Shown here piece by piece: positions 12,851 to 25,100 of a DNA stretch of 64,000 nucleotides. The stretch spans positions 23,162,088 to 23,226,087 of the forward strand of contig NW_023998415.1 of assembly GCF_014805625.2 (NCBI RefSeq), read 5' to 3'. Below the pieces are notes generated by a model, which worked only from the letters and a program-made list of their open reading frames with translations, ran no database searches and had not been told where the DNA came from. Origin of the DNA: Glossina fuscipes (taxonomy: Eukaryota; Arthropoda; Insecta; Diptera; Glossinidae). Numbering within the stretch: the stretch's first letter is position 1; each line of letters begins with the position of its first letter. A program made the translations under genes and the position numbers.

Positions 12851-15800
12851 GTGTACGTTATATAAAAAGCCAATCTGAAATCTAGTGCCTATATTTCTTG
12901 TGGCCAGATAAAAGACCAAAGTAAATGGATTCATGTGGTCATCTGATTGGACATTGGAGTTGTGGGCATTATATGTATTCCTATTGTCTATTGGTGCGCA
13001 GTATGCATAGTGTAACGTAACATATTCAAATTCGATATCCGGAATATGTTTACTTTACAACGTCTTCGCTTCATATGTTCATACATTACAAACATCCGGC
13101 AATTCAAAGATATAAACAAGTGAGAAATTATGGTTTGAAAGGTGAAATGATCAGAAATAAGCCAGTATGGGTGTAAGTAATGCTAGTTGGGTTTTTGTTC
13201 GCTTGTTGTATCAGCCTGTTTTCGGATGACCGTGAATGACTGGGTATACACTAGAAGAAATGCAGCAATGCAAGCAGAGAGTCGAAGCCGTTGTACTTCG
13301 GAAATTTGTCTCATAAAACATATTTTTTCTTTTTTTTTTTACCGAGTGAATAAGAAAACACTTAAGAAAATAGCTGGAGTGTAAAAAAAAACCTATTGCT
13401 CCAAGCATCCATCCTCTTCACCTATGGCCTTGAGTAATGAGAGTTGGTTCATCATATTTACCATGCGTTGATACCTTGAAAAGCGACATTTAAAGATTGC
13501 AAAGATGAAATCTGCTAGAAAACATTGAGTAAAGGACAGCGATCTTAAGGCAATCTTCTTACAAGAGCGAATTTATTCTTCAACTGAAAATCAGTCTCGA
13601 AATAGTCTCATGGGAGGTCAGAACTTGATAGAGTCTTATGCTTTCTTGACTCAATAAATATAATTTACGGGATGCATGGATATTTAAAGAGTTTTTATTA
13701 TAACATGAGACCTGTCCAGGTTTCTTAATATTTGAAATAAATCAAGAATGCTACTTATCGGCTGCCAATTGAATTTCCTTAGCTGATGTAGAACCTTACG
13801 CTTTCGCTACTCGTTTTACTCATTCACCTAGATCCTTTATTGTGTGTGTGGCAGCACCGGCAATATCCAAACAGTGCACTGTTTGATAAACGTTATCTAA
13901 TTTTAAAGGACGGAGGAGGATTAGAAATTTCTTCGAATAATTTTAGCTATTTTGGAGCTGAAAGCATAATCACATGTAGCTTATAATTTGACCTCTTCTC
14001 AAAACTGAAACAATTTGCTCGCCGACGGACGAGAGAAGTGAGCAAAATGGTAAAAGCATATTTAAAGGCATACCTCGAGGCTTATGAAAAACGAGGCTTA
14101 GTAAGCCATCACGGCAGTAGAAGGGAGCCTACAAACTTAAATGATTAATTCTCATTTGTTGTTTAAGTGCGTTTATCAATTCGCTATATTTGCATTACTT
14201 CTACTAATAAAAGGAATAATTGTATTGGGTACCAGGTAACAAAGAATTCATTCTAAGCCTATTTTTACTTTATTTTTAATCAGTTGTTATGTCATTGTTT
14301 CTAAGCTTGATATTTTTCATTGTTTTTTTTTTCCTTTTTTTTTTTTAATACATATATGCAAAACACGCGCGAGGTCCTCGAATGCATTTTTTTTACGCTT
14401 TTTTTTTTTTTCTTTTTAATATTTAGAATGTATTTAACCCTTAAAAAAAAAAAAAAAGGAAAGGAAATCTGAGAAATTGCAATGCATGTCGATTTTTAAT
14501 TATAACATGCACGTGTGCCTCTTTTCACCACACCCCACAAAAAGAATAATAATAATAAAGCTATTTAAGGATGTTGCCATACAACAGAAACAATATAAAT
14601 ATCTCCGCCCTTAATGGCATGCAGTATAACGCCTGCATACTTATATGTAACAAGTTTGTGTATAAGATATACAAATGTTAACATTTCTTCATTTACATAA
14701 TGTCAGCTTGATGGCAATACACGCATGCAAAAGTTGAACGAGTGAGTGCGTGCGCGTAAATGTGTGTAGTATACGTTCAAACATCCTATTTTCAATTTTC
14801 ATTGTGAACCATCATCACAAAAGTCTGCGAGTGATGAGTTTATAGCACACACAATTCATGTACACATGTTATGTATGTACACGTGCGTATGTATCCATAA
14901 ACATTTAACGACTGTATTTTCGTAAACATTTCTTGTTGTATACAGAAACACAAAACCCAAAAAAAGCGACCGAAAAGAAATAACACAAGAAAGAAATTAT
15001 CTTTAGCTTAAACCGAATCTTTTCTAATTCTCAAATTGCATTCATTTATATACATATTGCTTTTAAGCAAATAATTTTTTTCTTTAAATAAGATACAAAA
15101 AAATAAAACTATAAAAATTGAAAAAATAAATAATAAATATATAAATTTTGGCGTACATGCCATGTAAGCGTAAATACGTAACTGCTTCATATGACACTCA
15201 CATTGACCACACACAGATAAGATAGGCTTAGTGCACATGGCAGCATGCATAAAACGTTCTACAAGCTAACTCTTTCATTTTATTACTCGTGAACACACCT
15301 AACGAGCGATATGGGTTTCAAAGATCAGAACAAGATACCCGCATGAGTAGTCGGGTAGACCTTATAACTATCGCGAATACCATGACATCAAGGAACTTTA
15401 GGGCGAGAGAGCATACTTGATCGTGGCTACAGTGAACGATCAATCGGCAATGGAAAAGCATAGTATTTATCGATAGGGCGCGCACCCACTCTCTGTTTCT
15501 TTGCCCATCTTCACCTCTTTCTAACCCTCAACCATATTATACGTATAGTAGACATTCTCTGAGCAATTGGTTGGGTTAAGAAAAGTGTGATTTCCATAAA
15601 TGTATAACTGGACCAGACAAAGGCTTTTCATCCCCACTCCTGTTGGTGGACAGAGAGATTTATTTTCTAAGAACCACGATGGGTACGTCTCGGATTTAAA
15701 ATGCGTTGACAAACATAATACACTTCACCTACTATAGCTATGGCATTTGGATGATCTAAAGAGTGTCCCACGAACGCAGACCTTAGTAATGTGGAAAAAG

Positions 15801-16433
15801 GGTGGATATCTAGATAGAGAGATATCAAGTTTAATATGTATATATATATATTTTTTTTTTTTTGGATTTCTCAACTTAAACAAAAACAAAATAAGAGCTA
15901 GAAAGTGTTTTGTGCTTGTATAGATATTTACTTGCCTGGGACTGTATATTTAGCAAAGTAAATAATTATTTACATTTATTCGATTTTTTATATATGTATT
16001 TTTGTTTTGTGAAGATTTATTTAAACAATTCGAGTAAGAAAAAGAAAATTCGAGAATGTTTGTTGATTTTATGAGAGGCATCATGATTTGGGAAAAATTC
16101 GTAATATGAACCTGAACTTAACTGCGATCGATTGAGGGAGTAACGCTACGCTGACTTGAGTTATGTCAACATTCAAAATGTTCTTCGAAACGATCAAGAT
16201 CTTAAATATTTTGCATTGCGCTACTTAGCGCATATTTATTGAAACGCAATAAAAATTTACTATTTTCTCTTTCTTCCTTGTACTGAATTGCTCTTAGTTT
16301 GCTATAAAAATTGTAAAAATGAAAGAACAACTGTACGGCATATATTAGAACAATGCTTTGGACAATGCCATTGCCTATTGTAGAGTAAGTATTTGCTTGT
16401 TCAATAGCAAAACAGAAAGAAAAAGAAAATATA
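12851..16433. other. noncoding DNA, no gene seen
   Basis: T-rich tracts near 14323-14345 and 14401-14417, CA/TG-rich sequence near 14755-14890, and a TA repeat near 15838-15850 followed by a T tract. The 13187-13408 and 15521-15712 frames resemble nothing known. Confidence 0.5.
15468..15475. promoter_or_regulatory. TATCGATA palindrome (possible DREF/BEAF site)
   Basis: Second exact match to the same palindrome, here followed by GGGCGCGCACCC in a locally less AT-rich patch (15300-15520). Function unproven. Confidence 0.25.
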
Positions 16434-16465
16434 TTAGCTTGGGGAAAAAGAAATCCATTATTTTT
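16434..16465 (+). repeat. mariner left inverted terminal repeat
   Basis: 32 bp starting TTAGCTTGGGG and ending in ATTATTTTT. It matches the reverse complement of 17661-17692 at 31 of 32 bases. The transposase stop codon (16464-16466) overlaps its inner end. Confidence 0.9.
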
Positions 16466-17507
16466 AAATGAACTTCAGGACTTTATTTAACATGCTTCCG
16501 ATTTGGGTCAAATATGCACCGCTTTGTTGTATGATTTGTTGCCATTTTAAAGGTAACTTCAAAATGCCTCTCTCATAGAAGTCCTGGTCTCTATTTGCAA
16601 AAAACTCTAGTAGTCGATTTTCACAATCCTCCCTAGATTCCAATTTTTTATCATTAAAGAAATTTTGCAATGCAAGAAAAAGATGATAATCGCTTGGTGC
16701 CAAGTCCGGACTGTATGGCGGATGCATTAAAACTTCCCAACCAAGCTCCCGAAGTTTCTGGCGAGTCACTGTAGATGTGTGTGGCCTAGCGTTGTCCTGG
16801 TGGAACACGACACCTCTCCTGTTGGCCAATTCTGGCCGTTTCTGGCCAATCGCTATCTTCAAACGGTCCAGTTGTTGACAGTAGAGATCAGAATTTAGCG
16901 TTTGGCCATATGGAAGCAACTCATAATAAATAATCCCCTTCCAGTCCCACCAAATGCATAGCAAAACCTTCCTGGCCGTTTGAGGTGCTTCACCGCTCTT
17001 TGACCACGATCGTTTTCGCACAGGGTTATCGTATGTGATCCATTTCTCATCTCCAGCCACCATCCGTTTAAGAAATGGGTCTATCTCATTCCGTTTGCTC
17101 AAGGCTTCGCAGATGGAAATTCGATCCATCATGTTTTTTTCTGTTAATTGGTGTGGCACCCAAACATTGAGCTTCTATTTGAATCCTGGTTTGTGTAAAT
17201 GGTTTAAAACTGTTTTATCGTCGGTTTTTAGCTCCTGGGCGATGTTACGACTGCTAACATGCCGGTCAACTTCGATCATTTCTCCGATTTTATCGACATC
17301 TTCGACGATCGGCCTACCTGTGCGAGGTGCATCTTTAACATCAAAAATTCCTGAACGGAATCTACGAAACCAAAATTGCACATAATTGGCTGTTACAGTA
17401 TCGGAACCATAAACACCATTCATAATTTTAGCCGCCTGGCTTGCATTTTCGCCTTTGTCAAAGAAAAACTGTAAAATGTACCGAACTTTCTCTTTGTTCA
17501 CTTCCAT
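16464..17507 (-). pseudogene. mariner transposase, one in-frame stop
   Basis: Cut-and-paste transposase that would bind the flanking repeats and insert at TA. Start chosen at the ATG at 17507 (MEVNKEKVRY), which fits the family N-terminus; a longer frame upstream runs into the terminal repeat. The first 110 codons cover the paired helix-turn-helix region, with WFRRFRSGIFDV and GRPIVED. An amber TAG at 17175-17177 then interrupts HKPGFK/KLNVWVPHQL in the same frame; relatives have a sense codon there, often Lys. Beyond it come WVPHQL, GDEKW (first Asp, codon at 17049-17051), HQDNARPH (second, 16794-16796) and YSPDLAPSDYH (third, 16689-16691). The last two Asp are separated by 34 residues, the mariner DD34D signature. 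The first two are separated by 84 residues, against 92 in Mos1, so about 8 residues seem lost near GEAPQ/TARK (about 16980). Closest in style to the mellifera/cecropia subfamilies. Confidence 0.92.
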
Positions 17508-17660
17508 TTTTAACACGCTGTAACTGAGAACTGAATGCACCAAACAAAAAACAGCAAAAGAATTTTTCTTACTGCGAAATGTCACCTTTCCAATGAGCAT
17601 AAATCTGAACTTGTTTGATCGATACTTTACGAGAAATCTATCAGTGCAGCCATCTACCGA

Positions 17661-17692
17661 AAAAATAATGGATTTCTTTTTCCCCAAACTAA
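17661..17692 (-). repeat. mariner right inverted terminal repeat
   Basis: Read on the minus strand it begins TTAGTTTGGGG. It is the partner of 16434-16465 with a single mismatch and lies 154 bp upstream of the transposase ATG, a normal spacing for mariner. Confidence 0.9.
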
Positions 17693-19091
17693 TGTTTAAT
17701 ATTGATTTGATTTCAATTGTTTTCCAGTGCAAATGTATTAATATCTATGCATTTCAGGAGGAAAAAATATTTTCATCCGTCTAGTGAGTTGTCAGAGGAT
17801 CGTTGCTCTAACCGGGGCAGGTAGGGCGCATGACATAAAATGTTACGGTTACAAGTATTTTTTCCTCCTAGCTTCATGCCCATCATTAAGGCTGCTTTCA
17901 ATATAGTTTGCCGATTTTAATTGAAGTAATCTAATCTGAAAAGAGGAGATAATATTCGATGAACAACAATGAGCGACACATACAGCCATGGTCAAAAATA
18001 TATTACACATTTTATCATGAAAAATACATTTCCCGTTAAAATGTAATGTAAAATGTAAAACGGGAAAATTGCTTGGATAAGAACAACCCCAAGGAGCTGA
18101 AAATTCTTTGATCGCAGAGATATGATGGAAAGCAAAAATTTAAAAAGAGTTTGCGATGGCTTCGTTGCATTCGAGGAAAAAGAAAAATTATTGTTTGTTT
18201 GCCTTAAAAACGCATTATTAGTGGCTCTTGGAAAATAGTTTCGACTGCGAGGAAGTTCTTGATTATGTATTTATTTATTCCGATAAACAGTAAAGAGCTT
18301 GATCTTATTAAAAAAAAAAAAAAAAAAAATACCGGAAAAGAAAACTTTATATTAAGCGAGAGAAGACACAAGCCACAATTTATACTGAGTGGGACACGGG
18401 CTTTCATACACAATGCCTTGTAAGGCACGATATGTTAAAAAATTCATTATATTTTTCTTTCGTTCTTCACGCAAAGAATTTTGCATTATTTTTATGTCCG
18501 AAGAATTCCTTTGGTATTCTTTTATTTTGTTTTTGCTTTAATAGCTTAAATTATATATATATATACATATATATTTTTTAACTTTTAAGACACTGAAAAA
18601 TATTTTTTCCCATTGCTTTCAATAAGTCTCTTGTTTATTTTTATGGTTATGCGGAGATGTGTGTTATTCATTTGTTCCTGGCTGTGTTCATAACAGTATG
18701 AATTTGGAGAGCATACTTATGGGTGGGTTACGGCCACAATTAAGTTGCACTTTTAAAGTTTTCAATTGCATTTCTCGTTCCCTTCCCAATTGCATCAATT
18801 TTTGCGGCCTTAAGACTTTTAACGAAAAATGAACAGAGAAAGACTAATCGCTAGATAGATAAGTAGCCGCAGTTAAATGAACTTACAAGCTTAAGTCCGA
18901 AGTAGGGAAAAATTGCAAATTTAATCATTGAAATGTTAAGAAGAAGAGGAAAGAAACTAACGGATACGCTACTATTTTCATTGACTTTTATTGAATCGAG
19001 CAAGACTTAACAGCAAAAGTTTCAATTGACGTTTATCAGCTCTTTTAGGGAACTTTATACGCTTTTGTTTAATATTGACTGAGAAACATAT

Positions 19092-19124
<33 letters not shown>

Positions 19125-21287
19125 TATATGTGATTGCATTTAAATCTAAAATTTTTATAGAAAAGAAAAAAAAAATGTGATTTTTCTTTTAAATAAATCT
19201 TATTGCCTTGTATTAGTCTCCTTAGCTCGTGTATTTTAGTGAATAGTGCGACTATACCACTCCTAAGTAAATGTTTCGTGCGGGTTTTTCTTTTTCTTTT
19301 TTGATTTTTTTTTTTTTTCTTTTTTTCTTTTTATAATAAATATTTGTTAAGTACACAAAACTCAATTTCCAACATTAACTGCTGTAAGGCATAAGAGAGC
19401 CACTATAAGACGCTTAAAAACATTTTGCCTTTTCGTTCCACCCTTGTAAAGCTCGCTTTTCTTTTTCCTTGCACTTTTCATTCACATCGTGTTGTTTGTA
19501 TGTGTTCAACGTTCAACATTTAGACAATTTTTGGTTAGTCGTTAAAGAATAAGAAAACGAAGAAGAAGCAGAGTAAGGGAGAATTTTAGTTTCTTTTTCT
19601 GAGTTTAAGTAAAATCACTAAAAATTTCGAACAATCTTTTATTATTTCGAGAAGTGGTAATAAAATGTGGATTACATTACATACATACATACATATATAT
19701 ATGTATATATATATATTTATATATATAAACTATTAAATAGCGAATGATGAGCTTAGTTAGTTAACAGAGTAATTGAAGATTTTAGTTTCTTGGCTCTTTA
19801 TCTTATCATAACTCATAACCAACCGTATGTAAATAAATGATGAAAAAAGCTTTTCTTCATTCACTTAACTATAATAATAATAAAGAGAGGCTAGTTAAAC
19901 ATCCGCTTTTTGTCTTTTCAATGGAATGTAGATATATATATATATATATATATATCGAATCGAAAGTTGAAAAAAGAAATAAATAAAACATTAAAAATGA
20001 AAATTTAATACAATATAATTTAAAAAACAGCAACAAAAACGAAAAAATATTAATGTTTTCACTAATCGTTCGTATTTGTTTTTATTGGTCATTTATTATA
20101 TACGCGCACGCCTTTAGATAAAGCGGTTGATTAAAACGCCATGAAAACTGTTTTCTTTTGAAATGTCAACGATTTGCGCTTAACATCGAAGCATAATAGA
20201 TGAATCATTTGAAACGTGTCGACACAGACATTGCAGCAGTAGAAGACTGCAGTCTGAATACAGACATCATCAGCTCTGTGTTGATCGAAGGGAAAAGAGA
20301 AATAACAATAAGAGTTAGCTGTGCTTTAGATATTTCGGCTCAAAATTGATTATCACGCTTATGCTACTGAATGATGCAAATCATATATGAATTATATAAT
20401 ATATAGATAGTTTTCTGTGATACATAAATCATATGCTTGCTGCATGAATTTTGAAGGAAATTTGGATTTCGTTAACATTTTTTTGTTCTTTTTCTTTTGT
20501 TCGAAAGTCCTTCTGTAAAAAGTTTCTTTATAAGTTATGGGATTTAAAGTTCATGTTAGTTTTATACATTTTACTACTACTTCGACTCTTCCATTTTTAC
20601 TACTGTTAGGTGTGTAATTCTTAACCAGCATATGGCAAATGCCTTTTGCTGTAACAGTTTAAATAAATTAACAGCAATTAAAAGAGAAACTTTGAAAGCA
20701 AAACTAAAGTAACTTTTTTAGTTTAAAAACATTTATAGAAGAAAAACTAATATTTACCACAAAACAAAAAAAAAAAAAAAATGTATATATGTATATATAT
20801 ATATAATATCTTCTCCTGTGAAAAAAAAAAATCCCAGCCATAAACTACTTTGTTACCTAATTTGTTGAGTAAGAAGAGAAAACCATCTCTTGGTGTTCAA
20901 GGCATTTCAAAATACTTTTTCTTTTTTTTTTTAAACGAAATCCTAGAACACAGTCCTTGGTAAATACGCAACATTAAGTCGAATACGCATGTAGCAGCTT
21001 AAAAGGAAACGTACATGTCACTAATTACGTTAAATATGTGCGTAAAATATCTCTTGACAACATATTGAAATGAGGGATATAATGAATGCTTCAGAAAATC
21101 GTCAAACATAAAGGTCACAGGAATCTTTTTAGTAGAGACAACAAGTCTATACGATCCATCCAAAAACATCACACTAAGCCAGCAAGATATTCCGTAGTAA
21201 TGTCGGGCTATCAGTTTTTCACTCAAGCTATTCACTTGTGAAATTCCATTACAACCGATATGCATGTCCCGCTCGGCAACTTTTTCA

Positions 21288-21356
<69 letters not shown>

Positions 21357-21658
21357 ACTAAGCACAAATTTATTATATATTGCATTATAACAGATAGAAT
21401 GATGCAATTTTCCCTGCATCTACCTTTGCGTGACCTTACAGTACAAAAAGTATTAATATTTGTTTTTCTTAATTTTTTTGCTTTTTTCCTAAAATGAAAA
21501 TGAAGTCTATAGAAGATTCACTTCCAGATGGCGTATAATTTTCTTATTTTGTTAAGCGTGAGCATGAGAAGTTTTGTCTCTCTCCTCTCGTTAAAGAATT
21601 GAGATGAAACGAGCAAAAATATCTATTATATCAAATTTGTTTGTTGTATATATTAGGA
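17693..21658. other. AT-rich noncoding DNA with many simple repeats
   Basis: An A run near 18310-18329, TA repeats (18553-18564, 19090-19129, 19933-19955), TACA repeats (19678-19735), T tracts near 19300-19335 and a GA microsatellite (21288-21354). No gene seen. Confidence 0.55.
21288..21354. repeat. GA/CT microsatellite
   Basis: About 67 bp of GA with two ATA interruptions. It creates the Ser/Leu-rich accidental frame on the minus strand. Confidence 0.9.
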
Positions 21659-22191
21659 TCAAATTTGTTGTTTTAATGATATCGTATGGTTCAAATACGC
21701 TTGTTTATGTAATTGTGTAATTTTCGATGAATTGTCTGCATATACCGGGCAATAGCGCGGCCATAACTGCGTGTTCACGGCAACGAATCGCGAAATTACA
21801 TTTCCGGGAAATTTCCCGCGCAACAATATCAAAACGGGGCGTGCCTTGTGGCCTATGGCATCGTGCTCTTGAAAACACATAACTTAAATATTCGTATTTC
21901 GTAATCATTTGACGAAAGTGATCAGAATTCACGGTTTGTGTCACACCCTCGTCCACCATCTTCAGACCAAATGTCACACCGTACGTTGACTTTTTGCGAA
22001 TGTAACGGTTTTTCGCTAGTTACATGCGGATTTTTAGAAGCGACAATCTCGCGTATTGTCATATGCGCCAAGCAAAAAATGAGCCTCATCACTGAAGAAG
22101 AATGCACGAAGCATATCTATTGCACAATCAGCATTTTGCAGCAAGTGTTTACTATTTTAACACGTTCAGCAGCGGTTGTTAAACGAACCAT
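21659..22191 (-). pseudogene. Tc1/mariner-superfamily DDE transposase remnant
   Basis: The minus strand begins MVRLTTAAERVKIV (ATG at 22191) and then loses most of the N-terminal DNA-binding region. It resumes with FFSDEAHF (first catalytic Asp, about 22085-22100), ENP-like KNPHVTSEKPLHSQKVNVRCDIW, TVNSDHFRQMITKY and FQEHDAIGHKARPVLILLRGKFPGN-VISRF, finishing with VYADNSSKITQL. These blocks follow the order of the insect family often annotated as Tc3-like or DDE_3 transposase, whose members read SDEAHF, ENPHVI-EKP, FQQDGA-CHTAR and KFPG-VISR. They are spread over all three frames, so several indels have occurred. The usual Asp of FQQD is replaced and the third Asp region is deleted. No terminal repeats were found. 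Confidence 0.82.
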
Positions 22192-25100
22192 ATTGTAAAG
22201 TGGTAAACATTAAACATTAAACATACGATGCCCTGGACGACAGTTCCATTTCGCATATGTTACTGAGACAGGGTTGCCCTATCCGGGCTTGGGCGTACGT
22301 AAACCCTTTTCGCTACTAATCAACACGGCTCAGGCTGTATATAATCTTTTAAATTTCCTTACTTTGCTTTAAATTTTAAATAAATTATTTTTAATTTTTC
22401 ATTGCTGAAAAATATATATGGATGTGTGAGTGCATATAGACTTTATTAGCATATGTTTTTACTGTTTATTGAGTTATTTTTTATTTGTACTACATTTTGA
22501 ATAATGTAGTGATACAGGTTCAGAAAGACTGACTGACTAGCATGACAGTTATTTACTTTTTAATTGGTAACGACGAAAAAGTTCATTCATTCATTCATTC
22601 ATTTATTCATTTTATTGCAAAAGTTTTGCCATCGTTGACTATAGAAAGGAATTAATATGTTTACGTTGTTGTCGTTGTTGATTTTTGTTTCCTTTTATTG
22701 ATTAACATTCACAAGTTATTATTGTTGTCGCTTTTTCTTCTTGCCCACTATGACATAATTCAATTGAATTTTTATTTCAAGAATTCCTTCTCTTTGAAAA
22801 ATTCCATTAAACATCAAATAGAATATTTTTTTCAAAACTGATTTTTTCATGATTGATTTCCCTTTGTTGGACATAACAAATAAACAAATAACAAACAAAC
22901 TGAAGAATATTCAATATTCTCAAATTTAAGTAGGTCCACAAATATTGTACATATCTGCTTGATGGCTCTATAATTGCAGAATCGGATTTTGGTCGAACAC
23001 ATATACTACTCATATTTCTTAATGTTTCTAATAAATAGGATAGTCTGGCAACGAAAAAATTGGGATATGTGACAGATCGTATGTACTCGATCATAGCCCA
23101 CAGTTTAAATTCGAAAGTGAATATTATCGGTTATCAGTTATCGGTTATATGTGTAGAGGAACTATGATGCCGACCCAATTAACTTTTGAAAAGATTGCTC
23201 AAGTGCTTATCAAACTATACAAACTGTTTAATGCGAGCTACGAAGCTCACGTTCTTCTGTGAGTTTTGTGGTCAATTGGTTTTTTCCCCATCGGGCTACC
23301 ACAGTATTAGTTTTTCCTTTTATCTGATCTATTCTGGCCAATTTTGATAGTCCCTTGTAATACCTATGTAAGTTTTGCATTCATTCAAATGTAGTGAAAA
23401 ACCGCGACACCTCATTCCTCCTGTGCCTGTGTAGATGTCTTGTGGGCTTGCATTCTGCGTCCAATGTAAAATAACTGTGACTGGAGGTGAATTTAATTAT
23501 ATACGCGATTGTGATTCGTTCCTTCATTCCTATGTTGCTTTGAAAAATGTTTCGTCGCGTTACATACATATGTAAAAGATGTAAATACCAACCAATTTTT
23601 CGATTCAATTTTTTGCTCAATATTACTGAAGTTATGAAGAATGAGTTTTTTGCTTCACCAATTAATTCAATCGACTGGCCAAAGCTACTTGGAAATTCGA
23701 TTGAAAGCTGACAGTAGGTAGCAAACTGAATCGCAAACACTGTAGTGGTTTTTATGCACTTTTCTCCGAGATGATGAGTGTATATGGATCTGCGCAGCAT
23801 GTATTTAGAAATATATAGGGCTTGCAGAAGTTCATATTCAACATATTGTAACATATTGTATATCAAGCCAGTTCCATCAGCCTAAGCTGCAACTAAGCTG
23901 CTCTTAATTGAAGGGGAATAATTGGTAATGTCCGTTTAAAAACTGCACTACATTGAAACGTTGGCTTCGGCATTCCCCTGTGGAACCAGACAAGGAAGCA
24001 AATTACTAACGCTCGAGACAATTGGTTGATTTGAATTCAAAACTTATGCGATGGTCTTTTCACAAAGTTTCATCAAAGTCTCGACATCACGTAGTTCGGA
24101 AGTTACCAGTGTACAAAATACAAAATAGTTTGGTCTCTCTCCATCCCTATATAGCTTTGTAGTCAACAAAAGAAGCATATGCGATTAGAAAACGTCCGCT
24201 CGAAAACGCAGCTTTGTGAAAGCTATTCTTCGATGGTCTGGCCGACATCCCTTCACACCAACTGTATATGTTAAAAGTATTAGCAGAAAGAGTCTGTGGG
24301 GCATTTGCGTGCGCTTAATCAGTATAAGACGTGGATACCAAATTAAAGAAAACCTACGCCCCTCCCTGTCTGCTTCTATCGCTCTATTCACAATTTATTT
24401 TTTATATTTCAATTCGATATATCTAGGAAGCATTAATTGCAAAGTTGCCTGCATTTATTCAGGTTGGCCGCATTGGAAAACGCAATTAAAATTTAATTGA
24501 GCCCGGGTGTGGGTGTACATGGCTTTCTCGCGCATGTCCGCAAAAGGAGTTCATTTCTTGATGAAGCTCTGTACAATGTACGCATATACATATTAACATG
24601 TCCTTGAGTGAAATAACCAAAATTGGTCTATACACCGCCTATTGCCTTAAAGTCCTATGCTCACTGGTGAAGTGCAATTTATTTAAAAGCATAATAGCTC
24701 GATAAATGACATAAACACCATCTCAGTATTTTTTCCCCAATCCAATATATATGCTCTTGATTCATACAAAAAAATGTTAACAATTGTTTAAAAATTTGTT
24801 CCATATATGTGGTTAAATAAGTGTTGGGCATAAATGTTTATGAGAACTAATCAAAAGGTTGGCTAAAAATTGTTCGGAGCAGACGGATAGATGTGCTCGT
24901 AATTGAGATAAATTACGCGAAATTTACGCATTTGGTTGCGGTGTACGGTACTGAAAGTTCGTCGTAAAGCGCTAAGATATTTCTTACATGATATTCCATT
25001 ACATTCGAAGAATACACATAAACGCTTTATTTTCATTGAGTTTTGCGTGTTTTATTGTTTCACAATTAATTGATATTTGTTTTCTTCCTCATCGTTTTTT

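Larger units (their letters stand above)
16434..17692 (-). mobile_element. mariner element, mellifera/cecropia-type, nearly complete
   Basis: A 1259 bp element with inverted terminal repeats at 16434-16465 and 17661-17692. Each repeat is 32 bp and the two differ at one base (C/T at the fifth position). The length is normal for mariner. The left flank is TA (16432-16433), the expected target duplication; the right flank reads TG (17693-17694), so one copy of the TA has probably mutated. The single large frame runs on the minus strand between the repeats and encodes a mariner transposase (separate entry). Near-identical repeats and one nonsense codon suggest a fairly young insertion compared with the other mariner remnants here. 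Confidence 0.93.

Noticed and set aside
20999..21385. 128-codon minus-strand frame with a Ser/Leu run
   Set aside because: The run is the translation of the GA microsatellite at 21288-21354.
23381..23866. 161-codon minus-strand frame
   Set aside because: Starts in AT-rich sequence and shows no domain, no conserved motif and no splice context. Long frames of this size occur by chance in a 64 kb window.
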